NCBI GenBank assembly: GCA_000320545.1
Contig: ADNK01000056.1
Coordinates: 1-40,000, forward strand
DNA length: 40,000 nucleotides
Origin: Bigelowiella natans CCMP2755
Lineage: Eukaryota > Cercozoa > Chlorarachniophyceae
Direction: 5' to 3'
Made by a program: the position numbers and the translations under genes. A model generated the notes under the pieces. It did not search any database. It saw only the letters and a list, made by a program, of their open reading frames with translations, and was not told the DNA's origin. Below are positions 18,288-30,597 of the stretch, piece by piece (the first letter of the stretch is position 1; each line of letters begins with the position of its first letter).

Positions 18288-19085
18288 TTCGTTCCTAGAA
18301 TTTATGTTTTCTTCTTTCTACAATAAGGAGGACCAAGCACTGCCCATTGGCCAAGCAACTTTGTTGACCAAACTGATTACAGCCAAAGGATAACGTATAG
18401 CAATCGAGCAAACTAGAATAACCATGATAGCATAGTTGAACAAATCGTTCATAAGCGTGGAAGAAATTGTGGGTGATCCCTGTAGTGTACGTATAGAATG
18501 ACACGTGCATCAAGCTAGCAAGATGAGCTGCCTATATTTCACGTAGCGCGTACGATACAAAGGCTACTCGATGATGCGAATTATATTGCTGTTCATGCAC
18601 GCATGGCAACAAACTTGAGCATACTCATGAAGTGCGACTGCTTCTGGCCAGTGTAGTACAAAACATGTTGTGAGTCCTTCGTCAGCTACATTCGCTATGA
18701 CATATGCCATTTATTACAGAAGTTACATAAGCAAATGGCAAGCTAAAATGCAAAATTACGGCTTGCTTGGGATTGATTAACGAAGCGCGATAGCTAGATC
18801 TGTGAACGCGGAGAATATATTGCTAACTGTAGACACCCATAGTACTATTATAGCATTTTCACGTGTATGTGGTCTAAACATGGCACATACAATAACAGCA
18901 ATACTTGTATAATCTCTTCAGTATGCCCTATCACAAATATATTTATTCCTCACGCCGTCCTTCAACAAAAGTTCTACCATTCCACATGTCAGTCTGAAAT
19001 GAAAGTATTGTAGTAGATAAATTTTTTAAGCACATATTAAACTTACCAGATTGGACTTCAAATTCCAACTAGTCGCTGTATTATG
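18288..19085. other. Convergent spacer without recognisable genes
   Basis: Lies between two gene 3' ends. Contains many tagctag, gatcgcg and catgcatg words. No supportable exon. Confidence 0.6.
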
Positions 19086-19301
19086 TTAAATCTCGCGCTC
19101 TCTTTTCACAACTACCTTCTCCTCTGGAGCTCTCATGAACACCACCACACGGGTAAGATCGTTACCCGAGCGGGCTATGCGCAGATCATCGTCGATATAT
19201 GTAACCAACGTCGCAGGCTGAGCAAAGAAGGCAGAATGAGAGTTGGGAGTACGAGTTGAACTTTTTTGTCACCGTTTTGGACTAAACTTCGAAATTAGCA
19301 A

Positions 19302-19345
<44 letters not shown>

Positions 19346-20282
19346 CTATACATAAGCATGCACGCTTAAAAGTATTCGAAAGCGTACAAATGTATGAGGA
19401 AAAAACCTGAGGAGCGTCTGGGGCGCGTGGGCGTGATTTGATAACGTTCTGTATATATTTGTCTGGCGGGAGGGGAATACCCAGAATTCGCGTAATTTTT
19501 TGTGCCACTTGTTGTGGGAATATATCCAGCTTCGAAGCAGCGTCAGCTGCAGCTGCGGCGTCAGCAGACAATGGTTCAAATTGCGCATCAACTTGTACCT
19601 CTGCTGAGAACAAATTAAGTTTGTGGGTAATGAGCGCAAGGCGATAATCAACCCCCCTGGATACGTTTATCCTGTTGAATACTGGACCTAATTGTACCCC
19701 AAACGGTGTCAGCGATTCCAGCTTTCGTATTTCATCTTGCTTCGAGAATATAAGCTGCCATGTCCCATCGAGCACCCGCAGAATCGATGCCTGTTCCTCT
19801 TTCATTTGATTGTCACGCATAGACTCTAGGACTTCTATGGCCCTGTCGATATTGCTCGTGAGATACGGTTCTAAGTTAGCGTCTGTCACAGGAGGTGGTC
19901 CGTATGAGCCGTACACGTCCTTCTTTGCTTGGCGAGCAGCTTCGATCGCATTGATTAGGGCTACCTTGGCCATGTCCCGAGTCCTTCTCCTTTCCTTTGC
20001 AGCGTCCTCACTCCTTCCGATAGTCGACTCTATGGAACTATCAGTCTCCTCCCTAATTTTGCCTTCGTTCGGAAGTAGATCTGTCAGCCAGGAAGGGGGC
20101 CGAATGCTCGTTGGAGCAGCACGACGATCAACAGAACGCAGCTTTCGCCTTCTTGACATTTTATTGGTAAAAGAGCGAGAGCTTGTAATCGACCTAGTTC
20201 TAAGCGTAGACTTGGAGTAGCATTGGGCAAAGAGAGCCGTGAGCAAGAGAAATTTCAAGCAGAAATGCGGAAGCGGATGCAT
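19086..20282 (-). CDS. Plastid lipid-associated protein (PAP/fibrillin family), 335 aa, 2 exons
   Basis: Exons (minus) 20282-19407 and 19217-19086 (1,008 nt). PAP/fibrillins coat plastoglobules or bind thylakoid lipids in plastids. Residues 1-22 form a signal peptide (LKFLLLTALFAQCYS). Residues 23 to ~60 are rich in Ser/Arg as expected of a transit region. The PAP domain starts near 105 (KVALINAIEAARQ), contains DGTWQLIFSKQDEIRKL (172-188), the LGPVFNRI strand, and VQVDAQFEPL. It ends in the short second exon with TLVTYIDDDLRIARSGNDLT, the family's terminal YLDxDLRIxRG motif. The intron contains a 20-unit CA repeat (19304-19342). A long unrelated linker (65-105) precedes the domain. Confidence 0.88.
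19304..19342. repeat. (CA)n microsatellite in the PAP/fibrillin intron
   Basis: Uninterrupted CA dinucleotides of roughly 19-20 units, about 65 bases inside the 3' part of the intron as transcribed. Confidence 0.95.
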
Positions 20283-20753
20283 GCGTTCTTCCGATGCAGC
20301 TGCGGCCAGACCACGTGTCCACTTTGCAATTCTGTGGCTTTGCGTCCGAAAAAATAAATCTAAGGAATATTTTAGATATTTTAGGTTCTGTTAAATTTAC
20401 TAAAATACGATCCGAAGGTGGTCTGCCGGTCAAAGACAGACTGCAGTTTTTATCTTCGTTTCTTGTGAACATTAGCCCCCACATAACCAATCATTTTCGA
20501 CTTGCGATGCAACCATTCAGGATACATGCATTCCCGAAGCTCGATCCGTTTGACAAGAATGTTAGGGTTTGTAACAGTACAATAACTACGAAGTGTGCAC
20601 CATTCAGCATGCGACTCACTCAAACCTTCAGTGCAAACAGCAAACGGGTTGTCAACTTATTACCCCTCACATACCGAAAATAACCATAAATAATCAGCAG
20701 AATCAGCAGGAGGAGGAGGTATAACAGGAGAATTCTGCAGGACGGGACGAAAC

Positions 20754-21976
20754 ATGAGAGAGGGGTGGAGGAGGAGGTGGACGGGTGGGGCTGGCTCCCT
20801 TGGAATAACATCCTTTCTCTTCGCCTTGGGGCTTGTCATTTGCTGGTAAAGTAAACTTTATTCTCCATCACCTTGATTGACTTCTTATTCTGTGCCGCCG
20901 GTCTAACCCCACCACTTTACAGCAAGCCCTTGCGTCCCCTCCTTAAGGAGCACCAAATAGATCCAGAGATTGGCCGGATCAAGGCGAGGAGCCTGCAAAG
21001 TTAGTCACAAATACTGAAATTAGTAATCCTCATTAAATATACAACGAGAGCATCTCCCTTACCCCCCCTCCCCCCCCCCCCCCCCCCAAATCCTCAACCA
21101 TGCTGTTCTTCAGGAGCACGAATAAAGAGACTGGCAAAAGAAAATATGGAACTCAGAACGATAAGTGACGTCGCCACGGTTAGTTTCCGTGCGAACACGT
21201 AGTACTGGTGAATATGTTGTACATCTCTCCCTCTCTCTCTCTACTCTGCTCTGTTCTCTCTACTTGCGGAAGTTTTCAGCTTTTGATGACATGTGTTTAC
21301 AGTACGTTCTTGACGGGATGACAGAGGGATGCCTAGCTACTTTGTTCGAGAAGATCGATCAGGTAATTAATACTTTTTTACTTTTTGAGTAAGCAGCTAG
21401 TTGCTGATGCTGTAGCGGCAAAGGCATAGCAAAGGGAAAGAGATCATCGATGACCATTGTTCAAAACAGGAAGCCAAGGCGAGGCAACACCATCTACTAG
21501 GCCCACAGGTGGTGCTAATCATAAAATGAGGGGGGGGGGGAGGGACTTCATTAGAATTCACAATATGTCACCTGATACTTTTGCAACATCTGTTTTTGTC
21601 TACGTACCGTGTGCTGTAGTGAGAAACGTATAAGCTTATCAGTATAGAGTCAACCTCAGCAACGCTTAACAGAACATATGATGCTAATGATGACAATCGA
21701 TATAAGATGACAAAACCACAATTTCTCCTCTCAACGCTCCTGCCTTTCCCAATATAGCACCTGAAGCATTGCCTTCAGAGTCTCCCTGCGATGGAGCGGA
21801 TACTTGGCAAGATCGTGCAAGACGCCCCTCCCATCGATATGAAGCTTACTCCAAGGAGCAGCAAGAAAAAGGAACAGAAACGTGCGACAGCTGAGAAAAG
21901 TAGTAAGGATACTGGTAAGGAGGATAGCGGCATGGACTTTTCAGATGACTGTGCAAGCGATGTGTCATCCATTTGA
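20754..21976 (+). CDS. Histone-fold protein, NC2-alpha/DRAP1-like, 183 aa, 6 exons
   Basis: Exons 20754-20845, 20923-20999, 21114-21178, 21303-21362, 21470-21508, 21758-21976 (552 nt, phases fit). Residues ~57-125 read as a histone fold of the H2A/NF-YC/NC2-alpha type: RARIKRLAKE (57-66), a long central helix (ISDVATYVLDGMTEGCLATL) and HLKHCLQSLP, which matches the HLKxCxE block of NC2-alpha (DRAP1), half of the TBP-binding repressor NC2. A basic stretch (SSKKKEQKRATAEK) and an acidic tail (DSGMDFSDDCASD) follow, also usual there. Odd: with this ATG the protein begins with a basic cluster and a hydrophobic helix (LGITSFLFALGLVICC), not expected of a nuclear factor. The true first exon may be different. 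Intron 2 ends in a long poly-C tract (21062-21087). Confidence 0.65.
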
Positions 21977-22850
21977 TAGCGATCGCGCAATTCCTTTGAG
22001 TAATGAAGAGCGGATATGTTGGGAACATTTACGCTTAGTGAATAGGCACCATAGGTAGACGCTTCAATTCAGTACGGTGTGATCTATGCGATACGAAAGT
22101 TCCGAGCATTGCGTATGCCGAACAAGCAACGGCACGACTACAATAAATCGAACGCAATGGTGCTGTTTGTAATACTGTACGTGGCTGCGCTTGTCCTACT
22201 ATCTACATTGTACGATGCGACTACTAGCTGATGTCGGCCGCGCGGTCTGCGCAAATTACCAAGCCTGCGCACGAAAGCGCTTCATAGCAGTAGCGATCGA
22301 GATAATTGCATGATGAGCGAGCACTACTCAAACACTTTCGCCAAGCGAAACATGCATGTATATGTAACGATAACCGCATCTGTTTCATCACATGCGGCGC
22401 GCCGCGCAGTCTAGCAGTTTAGAGGTACATTTGCTCCAGACTGAGTTCGATGAGCGCCAGCTCGTAATCTTTTTTAGTGGAGGCTAAACTTCTCTGGTAA
22501 ATCATCTAAAAAAACGTCGATATCGTCCGAATAAACGTCCTATTCTAGTGAACGTACCATATCATAATGTCGTCGTTTAGAAACCAGCGTAAGACATTAT
22601 CGTGTCATTTGTCCGCAGACTCAGCGTGGAAAATGGAAACTGAGGCGGCGTTAATTTTGAATGCTCGCATACTTTGCATCATCTTCATCACGAATTGGAA
22701 CAAAAAAAGCGGCAGAATTTATCCGCCTTTGATACCTGGATACACGTTCGCACATTTAATTGTATCAAGACATAGTATGGCAAGTGAATGTGTTTACATG
22801 AACTCTGAGAGTCGGTACGGGTATCTGTATGGTTATTACGTATTACATGG
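21977..22850. other. Convergent spacer without recognisable genes
   Basis: 22.0-22.45 kb is dense in cgatcg, gcgcgc and ctagc words. A 103-codon plus-strand open frame (22567-22878) overlaps the 3' end of the glycoprotein gene and has no domain. I see no exon. Confidence 0.55.
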
Positions 22851-23250
22851 TCACCGTATTATCATCTGTTTGTGGTAGTACCAGTAACAGGATTTGCACC
22901 AATAGCAAATTGGAAGCGTCACCAAAATGACAGCTCCAAGCACGACTCCAATCACTAAACCTAGATTACAGAACAAACTCAATTATCGCATCTCGCCATA
23001 CCATAAATGGGAAATATCGCCAAAATATCATGAATGATGTACCCAAAAAATCCTGATTGGTTAGCCCAAAACGACTGTGCGACTTGTTGTCTTTCTTACT
23101 GCCACTTTGCGATGGCGTGACCGTAGGAGAACTTGTCATAGCTGACGGCAAGGTTGGGGTTGGTGTTGGTTGTGCTATAGGAGATTTGGTAACAGAGACC
23201 GTCTCAACCTTAATGACTGTGAAGCCAATAGTCTGATCGTGATTACAACA

Positions 23251-23281
<31 letters not shown>

Positions 23282-25259
23282 AATAGGTATACATACCCCA
23301 CACACTTGCACATATGTACACAGATCACATGGACACATATGCATATAAATTATGCAAGTGGTAATTGTGTTATCGTTCAAAAGAGGGAATAATAATTGAG
23401 AAGGAAAAACCGTTAGGCGGAACATCTAATTTTCGGTTTTTTTTGCGACATTTGAAAGAGTCTGAAGGCTCGCTGATTGCATCTTGGCATATCCATATTT
23501 AAGTGGCGTTTGAGCAATTGTAACGGCGTTGCCGTTGCTATCTTCGGTGTACCTTTTAGCAAATTTAATGGCGCTATCATTTTACAGCTGTGTATATATT
23601 TAATTTCTCTCATATTTTTGGTAGATATCCGGTACTGAGCCCTCACTCAAAAGGGATATCTCTCATGGTGCTACATACGATGTTAGCTCCCTTTCTCATA
23701 GTAGCCTGCCTACCTGGCGACTACTTGATTTCCACTGATTGGGTATGTGCTATTGCCGACGAATGCAGCAATTCCGTCGCAGATCAGCATTTTATATTGC
23801 TGGTTAAGATTACTATATTTCAGAGCGAATGTCAGCTCGGAAGCTACATTTCCTATCACAGTTGGGGCTCTGGTAATGGGAGAAGACGTAGTCGGAGAAT
23901 TGGTCGTTGGTGCGTATGTTCCCTGGTAGTAGGCTGTGAGGGCTATCACGGCATTTTGAATGCCTAACACCGTCGTCAGATCTGACTCAGGCGTCTCTAC
24001 CAGCCTTGTCGCATCATTTGGGTATGGAGTTCTCACCTTCATCTTGACTGTGTCACTGGCGAAGAAGGCAATGACACTCGACGTTGGCATGGAGGAATAA
24101 TTAAATGGTGCTGGATCGAAATCAAGCACAATTCTCTCATCGGGTTCATAAGCGAGAGGAGTACGATGGGATGCGGAAGCAAGGAAGGACGCTAAGCATG
24201 CTCGAAGAGACGTTATATTCAAGGACCAGTATGCTACATCAGGAGAGAGCGATTTGAATGTCATTTGAGCATACAGTGCCGTACCCATAGGTGTAGGCGA
24301 GGCAGTAGCTGGCAAGCAAAAAGTGGGACTGCTCTCGCACGTGATGTTAACTCCAGGACCAACGGTAATGACCTCATGATGCTGCAGTGTTTTGGAGCCT
24401 CTTGGGCCGTTGGGGTAAATGAACACGTAGCTCACAGTATTGTTTGCATCATAGCCTACTTTGTATGTGCATCGCTGACAGAGCGGTTCTATACCTCCCA
24501 AAGATATATAAAAAGTATATACCCCCGGTGAGTAGTCGTCCCAAATTGGCGTTGGCACCGCCCACGTTTCAACCTTTCCCGGGCGGGGGTCAGGAGAGGG
24601 GAAGGTCACGTTCCAAGTCGCCATATCTCCCATCATGCTGACGAACAGCATACGTGCAACCTTCCCTAATTTCAAGCAGCATGCAGGGGGGCAACTTGCT
24701 ACAACACATGAATCGGCCGGAGTGTATCGAACAGTGTAGTCAGATGTTGTACTCCATGCGTACACCATGTTGAAGTGTTCGTTGTTACATAGGTTACCGC
24801 TGTATTCACACAATCCATCGGGACTACCGAGACTAAAATCAGCAATAAAATCGGAACTGTAAAGTTTGTCCGTTCCTGATGGGTAAAGGTGTGCTCAAAG
24901 TGAAATTGTGGGAGTAATGGGTAAAATCTGCGGACACCAAAACTATGTGTGAAAAGGAAGTATGATGTAACGCACTGACCTGGGATTGTTTTATTCAAAG
25001 CTGTTAACAATAATTTTGGATTGTCAGAATAAGGCGCTGGCACTGTAACGTACGCATGAGTCCCCGATTGATACGGACCATTCAGTATAGAAGCATTACA
25101 ACACGTTCCTGAATCACCATAGATGCCTGCATACAAAATTCCCTTCTCATTGAGTATGCCCTCACGAGAGGTACTGTTGGGGGCGAGTGCATTGAAGACT
25201 GTTAAGGAAACAGATGAGATTTGGAGGGGAGCGAAGAAGAGGAGCACCCATGCCGCCAT
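22851..25259 (-). CDS. Type I membrane glycoprotein, 621 aa, 5 exons, unknown family
   Basis: Exons (minus): 25259-24980, 24875-23714, 23573-23450, 23232-23043, 22960-22851 (1,866 nt, every phase fits). Residues 1 to ~20 are a signal peptide (MAAWVLLFFAPLQISSVSL). The ectodomain of about 560 residues has many N-glycosylation sequons (NST, NAS, NKT, NVT, NNT, NIT, NYS), paired Cys (CCNAS; VVASCPPACCL; CQRC) and two Thr/Pro/Ser stalks (YAPTTNSPTTSSPITRAP, and PTPTPTLPS in exon 4). Exon 5 supplies one transmembrane helix (GLVIGVVLGAVILVTLPIC) and a short aromatic tail (YWCKSCYWYYHKQ). It is presumably a cell-surface or endomembrane protein. Adhesion, receptor or wall roles are only guesses. The donor of exon 3 (gtcgca) is weak. 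The intron 3 GT repeat lies at 23259-23281. Confidence 0.8.
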
Positions 25260-25989
25260 CGAGATCGCTTGAGAAATGCAGATTTCCAGTTCTTTCCCGT
25301 TACGGATGATTAGTCGACTTTTGTGGCTTACATGCTAACTGAAAATCTACGAACAATCGATAAAAATGCATGCCATTTCCACCGTGCGACATTCATATTT
25401 TGGATTTGATGCTAGGATGATGTGTGGTGCGATCTCCATGCAGCATTGCATGTCATCATGGGTGCGTTGCATAGTTGCAGCAGCTAGAGCTACAAGCCAG
25501 GCACGTAGCTCTTTGTCATTCCACATGGTACGAATAATGGGCACTAACGTTAACCAACGGTAGGAGTTCCTCAGCGCAGCGACGTGTGTGTGCATCTAGA
25601 CATGCTACGATCGTGATCGATGCGTGCATGCGTTGTGTGCATGTGATCACGTGATCATCAGTCAGCTGTGCTAGTGTGGTGTCTGCGCATGGTGATGGAT
25701 CACAATTGATACAGGGCATCCGCCTTGCGTCGCGATGCGATATGCACACTAGATACATGATGATCATGCTACATGTCTTAGCCATCCGTGTTCATTTGCA
25801 CATCTTTGTTCATTGCACGAAATGAGGCACGGACCGGATGAAACTTTGAAACTTCAAGTACTATACAGGGGGTCGTAATGCTGTATCACATCATGGCTGC
25901 TTTGGGGACGTCGGACGCTTTACACCTTTACGAAGTTTTCTCGTTCCTGGTGACCGCGATCGTTCCTTTTTCTAGTTAGTGGCATTGCG

Positions 25990-26029
<40 letters not shown>

Positions 26030-26078
26030 AAAATGTTTGTCCAGACGATAGATAGGATAAACAGGGAGTGCGCACACA

Positions 26079-26124
<46 letters not shown>

Positions 26125-26289
26125 AAAGAGAGGGAGATGAGCATAAACGACCTTTTTCTTTGGCCCACTTTCCGGAAAGATTGAGTTTAGGTATCTGATA
26201 AAAGTACATACAGTAATGACAATGAATTTGATTATGTTTGATCGTTATCGCTAGTATAAGTCATGCAGCTCGAAGTTCATTTAAATTGA
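25260..26289. other. Spacer with (GT)n and (GA)n microsatellites
   Basis: 25.3-25.9 kb carries the palindromic-word dialect of the spacers (gcatgcgttgtgtgcatgtgatcacgtgatc region). A GT run occupies about 25992-26026 and a GA run about 26081-26130. No coding exon supported. Confidence 0.65.
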
Positions 26290-28148
26290 TTACTCTGATA
26301 TTTCAAATTGCCCGTCTTCGTCAACGGGTAGCGTCATGAGAAGATCTTTCAACTGGTGAGTAAGGAAAAATAGTAGGTCGTATTATAAACAGCATCGTAA
26401 TCACAGTGATTTGAGTATGGCTTGTACAGCATCCATATATCTTGACAGGATAATTCAAATATAAAAATGTGACTATGTCAAATTTATTCCTGAAATCTGA
26501 ATGGAGACTACACTAGAGATTGACTCTGTTGCTGGAAAGAACATATGTTTACAGTGCCATTATTTGAATTTATAGTTAATACAATTTGAAATCTATCATA
26601 CTTCAATCATTTATGTCGATACGCGTATCACGCATGCAGGAAGTGAGTGGTAGAAATCGATGCGATGTGAGTGCTTGTCAAAGTACCTCTTGCTCTGGGG
26701 TCTCCTTGTCGTAGAGTAACAGCTGCGAAGAAAATACACACCCGCATATAAAGAGTCACGCCCACACACACACATTATCGTAGGATATCTTCGTATAATC
26801 TTTCAACAATCTACCTCGTAAAGATGTGTCAATTTCATGTGCATCTTATTTATACCCATTCCTGTAGCCTTCCGATATCGATACAACCCTCGTTCACTTC
26901 TCTCCCCTGGAACATGCTTTATTTACACACACACAACCCAGAAGGGGAGAAGAGAAGACAAATAGATACACATACAAACGGAATGATTGTATTTTCTTCA
27001 GCATATCTTCGATACATCTTCTTTTATTGAACATCAATTATTCGTATCCGGCATAAAAGAACTACATTAGACCTATTGCCTTATTTAGGAAAGAAGGACG
27101 ATGTTACTAAATTGTATCATTTTGATATTTTGTAACTACCGAAATGCATCCTCTATCTCTTTCCGGGTTTCTTTAATGTCCCCCACATCCCTCATAGCAT
27201 CTGCGAACTCCTCATATGAAACTTCACCGTTACCACTTTTATTTGCCTAAAATATAGATGAATTCAATAGAATTTACAACAGAGAAGTGGAAGTTTAATA
27301 AATGGCACCGAAGATTTTATGTTACGATGGCTTCCGAGACAACATCTTCGATGTTTAAGGAGGAGTGCATATATTGTGTTACAATAAAAGCCAAAATGGA
27401 AGCTACTTTTATTATCATGAATATTTTGAATGCTAAAAAGTTGAGAATATAAATCATATCGATGAAAAGTGAGATCATGTGCGATTCCGCATTGCATACC
27501 GTAGGAAATAGATCGGACACCACACGAGGGTTGGCCTACAATTTTTCATATAACACAGGGCAGACACAGAATGATGAAAGTAATGATTAAGTTGTGTTCA
27601 TGACATCCAAGTCGATTCTCAGAACTCACAATTACTCTCATTACTAGTTTGGGAGTCAATCACAAATTTTAACTCCATCGTTTGTAGAAATGCGGTACCT
27701 CAATTCCAAGCCGGCTCATTGTGCTGCAGATATCGTCAAGTGATAGCCTGTTTGTTGCAACATGCGCACACAAGTCATAGAAATACATTTGGGATAGCGG
27801 TGTGCAATGGGATAGCGGTGTGCAAAATACACAAAACATACGAACACAAAAACAATTAACTGCAGATCTATCACTTCTTTTTTTCCAGAGATTGAGACGC
27901 CCCTATGAGCAATTGGAAGATGTCACGTATTTCCTTATCGGTAATCTAGTTGAGGTTGTAGATTAAGAGAATTTTGGTTTAGAATCACGGAAGTCGCCGC
28001 ATCGAAGTGTTTCTAACTGTCGCATGCTCGTGCATGTATGTGCACATATGTGAGTGTTTGTCAATATCTACATGCTTTGTGTCTGTATGTGATGAGCAGT
28101 CGATCGATTATCCTCCACCTTCTGATCATCCTTCTTTCTATCGGACAT
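26290..28148 (-). CDS. Calmodulin-like EF-hand protein with degenerate loops, 150 aa, 8 exons
   Basis: Exons (minus): 28148-28119, 27945-27875, 27747-27699, 27535-27500, 27246-27140, 26916-26856, 26722-26687, 26352-26290 (453 nt, all phases fit). The length is that of calmodulin/centrin, and the helix spacing is maintained: KEIRDIFQLL (helix), SLDDICSTMSRLG, then NKSGNGEVSYEEF (loop 2), IEDAFRMF, NEGCIDIGRL (loop 3), and PVDEDGQFEISE (loop 4). Loop 2 has Asn instead of Asp at position 1. Loop 3 lacks the first acidic ligand and the terminal Glu. Loop 4 starts with Pro. Loop 1 is unrecognisable. Ca2+ binding is therefore doubtful, and a structural light-chain-like role is possible (inference). 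One exon is just 30 nt and two are 36 nt. Confidence 0.8.
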
Positions 28149-28299
28149 TCCTTCTCCCCTAGGAGCTAGCAGTAGCCCTAAATCCAGGTTCCAGGAGCCG
28201 AGTCTGTCTTTTCAGACTTATGAGAAAGACAAAACGCACAGATTCTTCCACAGAAAGAGTCAGTTTGAACACGATAACTTTAATAATTAATGTCGCAAG

Positions 28300-28596
28300 A
28301 TGAAATTGGTAATGGTTTTGCTCCCTCTTTTCTTCTCCCAGTGCTGCGCGTTTCATCGTCAGTTTTCCGTTATGCCTTCCTCGTCAGCCTATCTAGCTAT
28401 GGATGTTCATTCGATTAATTTCGAACTAGATCTGGAACATTTTGCTTGTCTAGTTGTGCCGTTGTGCCTGCTTCACTCGTTGGTCATCAATTGCTTGCAG
28501 CCCAGTTGCTTGAAGCTCGTGTGTCTTGCTAGCTTGCCAGCACCAGAGCTGCACAAATGCACGCTAGCACGTCTTGTTGGTGGAACATCGAAATGA
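28300..28596 (+). CDS. Possible small secreted protein, 98 aa
   Basis: ATG at 28300 opens a frame beginning MKLVMVLLPLFFSQCCAF, a good signal peptide, followed by HRQFSVMPSS. The downstream two thirds overlaps the repeat-like spacer DNA (gctagc and gcttgc words), so it may be chance. The start lies 151 bp from the divergent EF-hand gene. No family recognised. Confidence 0.22.
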   Translation: MKLVMVLLPLFFSQCCAFHRQFSVMPSSSAYLAMDVHSINFELDLEHFACLVVPLCLLHSLVINCLQPSCLKLVCLASLPAPELHKCTLARLVGGTSK

Positions 28597-29191
28597 ACTT
28601 GAAAGAAACATCAAATTGATGAATCAATTGAACTAGTGGCTTCACGTGTTGCAGCATTGGACCGAGTCGATCTCATGTGGGACATGCTAGCATGCCAGCT
28701 AGCCAGCTAGCTAGCTAGAATGAGCGGTAGATGATCACACCACCATCACTGCGCTGTGGTGCGATGTCCAAGATGTCTTCATTGATGCTTGACATGATTG
28801 GAACAGTGTCAACCAGGTCGATCATCTAGCTAGCTAGTCACGTGCGCACGTTGCAAAAAGAACATCATTGAACTGTGAATGGCCATTGGTTGCGCATGCA
28901 CACATCTAGGCATGGCTGGTCCTCATGTTGAATATTCGCGCACATAGCACAAGTCTTGAACTGTTGCGGTGGCCATCTAGACACGCAACAGATCGCATGT
29001 AACAAGTCTATGCGTACGTACCTCTAGACGTATCAAGTCCAGAGAGTAGATGCATGCACAACTGCATGCAGGTACGTGCAGCCAACAAAGCACTGTGTTT
29101 CTTACGAACTTCATGCACTCTTTGCAAAACACGTTTTCGCTTGACTGACATTTTTGTGCATGATCAACATAATTCTCCGAGTTTGCCGTCA
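28597..29191. other. Spacer with (GCTA)n-rich palindromic DNA
   Basis: Contains agctagctagctagaatg near 28702-28720 and ctagctagctagtcacgtgcgcacg near 28828-28852, plus tgcatgcacaactgcatgca at 29051-29070. No exon supported. Confidence 0.7.
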
Positions 29192-30387
29192 TTATGTCGT
29201 CGTCGTTGTCGACTCTTCCTCCTGCTTCTTCTTGCTATTGGCCTTTCGAAGCATCTCAACGGCGTAAGGTTTAGCTGCTCCCTTTCTCCGCCTCACTCGT
29301 CGTGAACGCCTATCAAGGTGGTTTTCCACATCCTTAAATGATACACCAGCACGCGTACAGATGACGCTGGCGAAGTATAGCACATCTGCTGCCTCAGCTG
29401 CGACATGATCTCTTTCCTGTAAGTAAGTGAATAGTTAAAATGTGCAATATGACAGAAGCTTGAGAATCGAATCCTCGGCCATCTGTCGTGGTCTCCTGTT
29501 ACCTTCGCCTCGATGATCTCCGATGCTTCTTCGAGCATCTTTGCATTAAGCATCTCTGGTTTGTTCTATAGTGTGAATAAAAGAGAATTAGGATGAGGAG
29601 GGAGACAATTATAATTGTTTTCAAATGATAGCACTACTACTACTACAGCTACAACTACTACTGATACTACGACTCCAACTACTACTACTCCTACTACTAT
29701 GCTATAGGGGTAGACCAGTAGGAGTGGTAGTAGTAGTAGTAGTAGTAGTAGTAGTACTGAGCAATAAGAAAAAGAAACAATATTTTATCATCATCATCAT
29801 CATCATCATCATCATTCTCATTGAGATGTGCTCTTTTATATCTTATCTATCGATCGTGAAATACCAGGAGTTTGTTTGTGTAAGAGTTCTCCACAGGATT
29901 TGTTTTCCTGTAGTAGTGCGGTCAGTGAGTGGTATCCATACATTCTCAAAGTTATAAGACATTTTCAAAGGATAAAACTTTTGATATTGCCATCATAATC
30001 ACCACCATCATGTTGATAGTTTTTGATATCCGCAGGAAATTGTTATAATTTTATCACCGCTCTAAAAGCGTGCGGAACAGATGTCCAACTCCTCGGTCGC
30101 CATCCCAACATGTGTACCGATTTAAGTGACAGAAGCCTAGGGGAGGAGAGGAGGGTCGGTCCCATCATATTTGAGCTTAGCCACACGATGTGATGGATGG
30201 TGATGATTCTACTTACCAACGCCATTCTGGCTTACAACAAAGCGAAGAGCATCACGGTCGCAGTCCAGACAGACCTGTAACAACATGTACACATACATCA
30301 ATGAATACCACTGCTACCTCTTTTCTACTTCAACTACTACAACGACTGCTACTGTTACTGTAAGTGGGTATTACTACAACAACAACA

Positions 30388-30428
<41 letters not shown>

Positions 30429-30554
30429 CTCGTGAAGATCCTGCGTGGCTCCGCTAGATAAGCCCTAACGATCGAAAGTTTTTTCAACAACGACATAAGA
30501 GAAGAGCCAGAGATGGAGACGAAGAATGAAAAAGATAAATAGTAAATGAAATAT

Positions 30555-30597
<43 letters not shown>

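Noticed and set aside
20294-20683. 129-codon plus-strand open frame with ATG
   Set aside because: It begins 12 bp from the divergent PAP/fibrillin start and would occupy its promoter. No domain, no signal, and no splice link to the histone-fold exons.
25976-26209. Leu/Ser/His-Thr repeat frames
   Set aside because: Artefacts of the GT and GA arrays. They have no ATG-led unique sequence with a domain.
29625-29957. Leu/Val-rich plus-strand frame
   Set aside because: It is a translation of CTA, AGT and ATC microsatellites in a HisIE intron.
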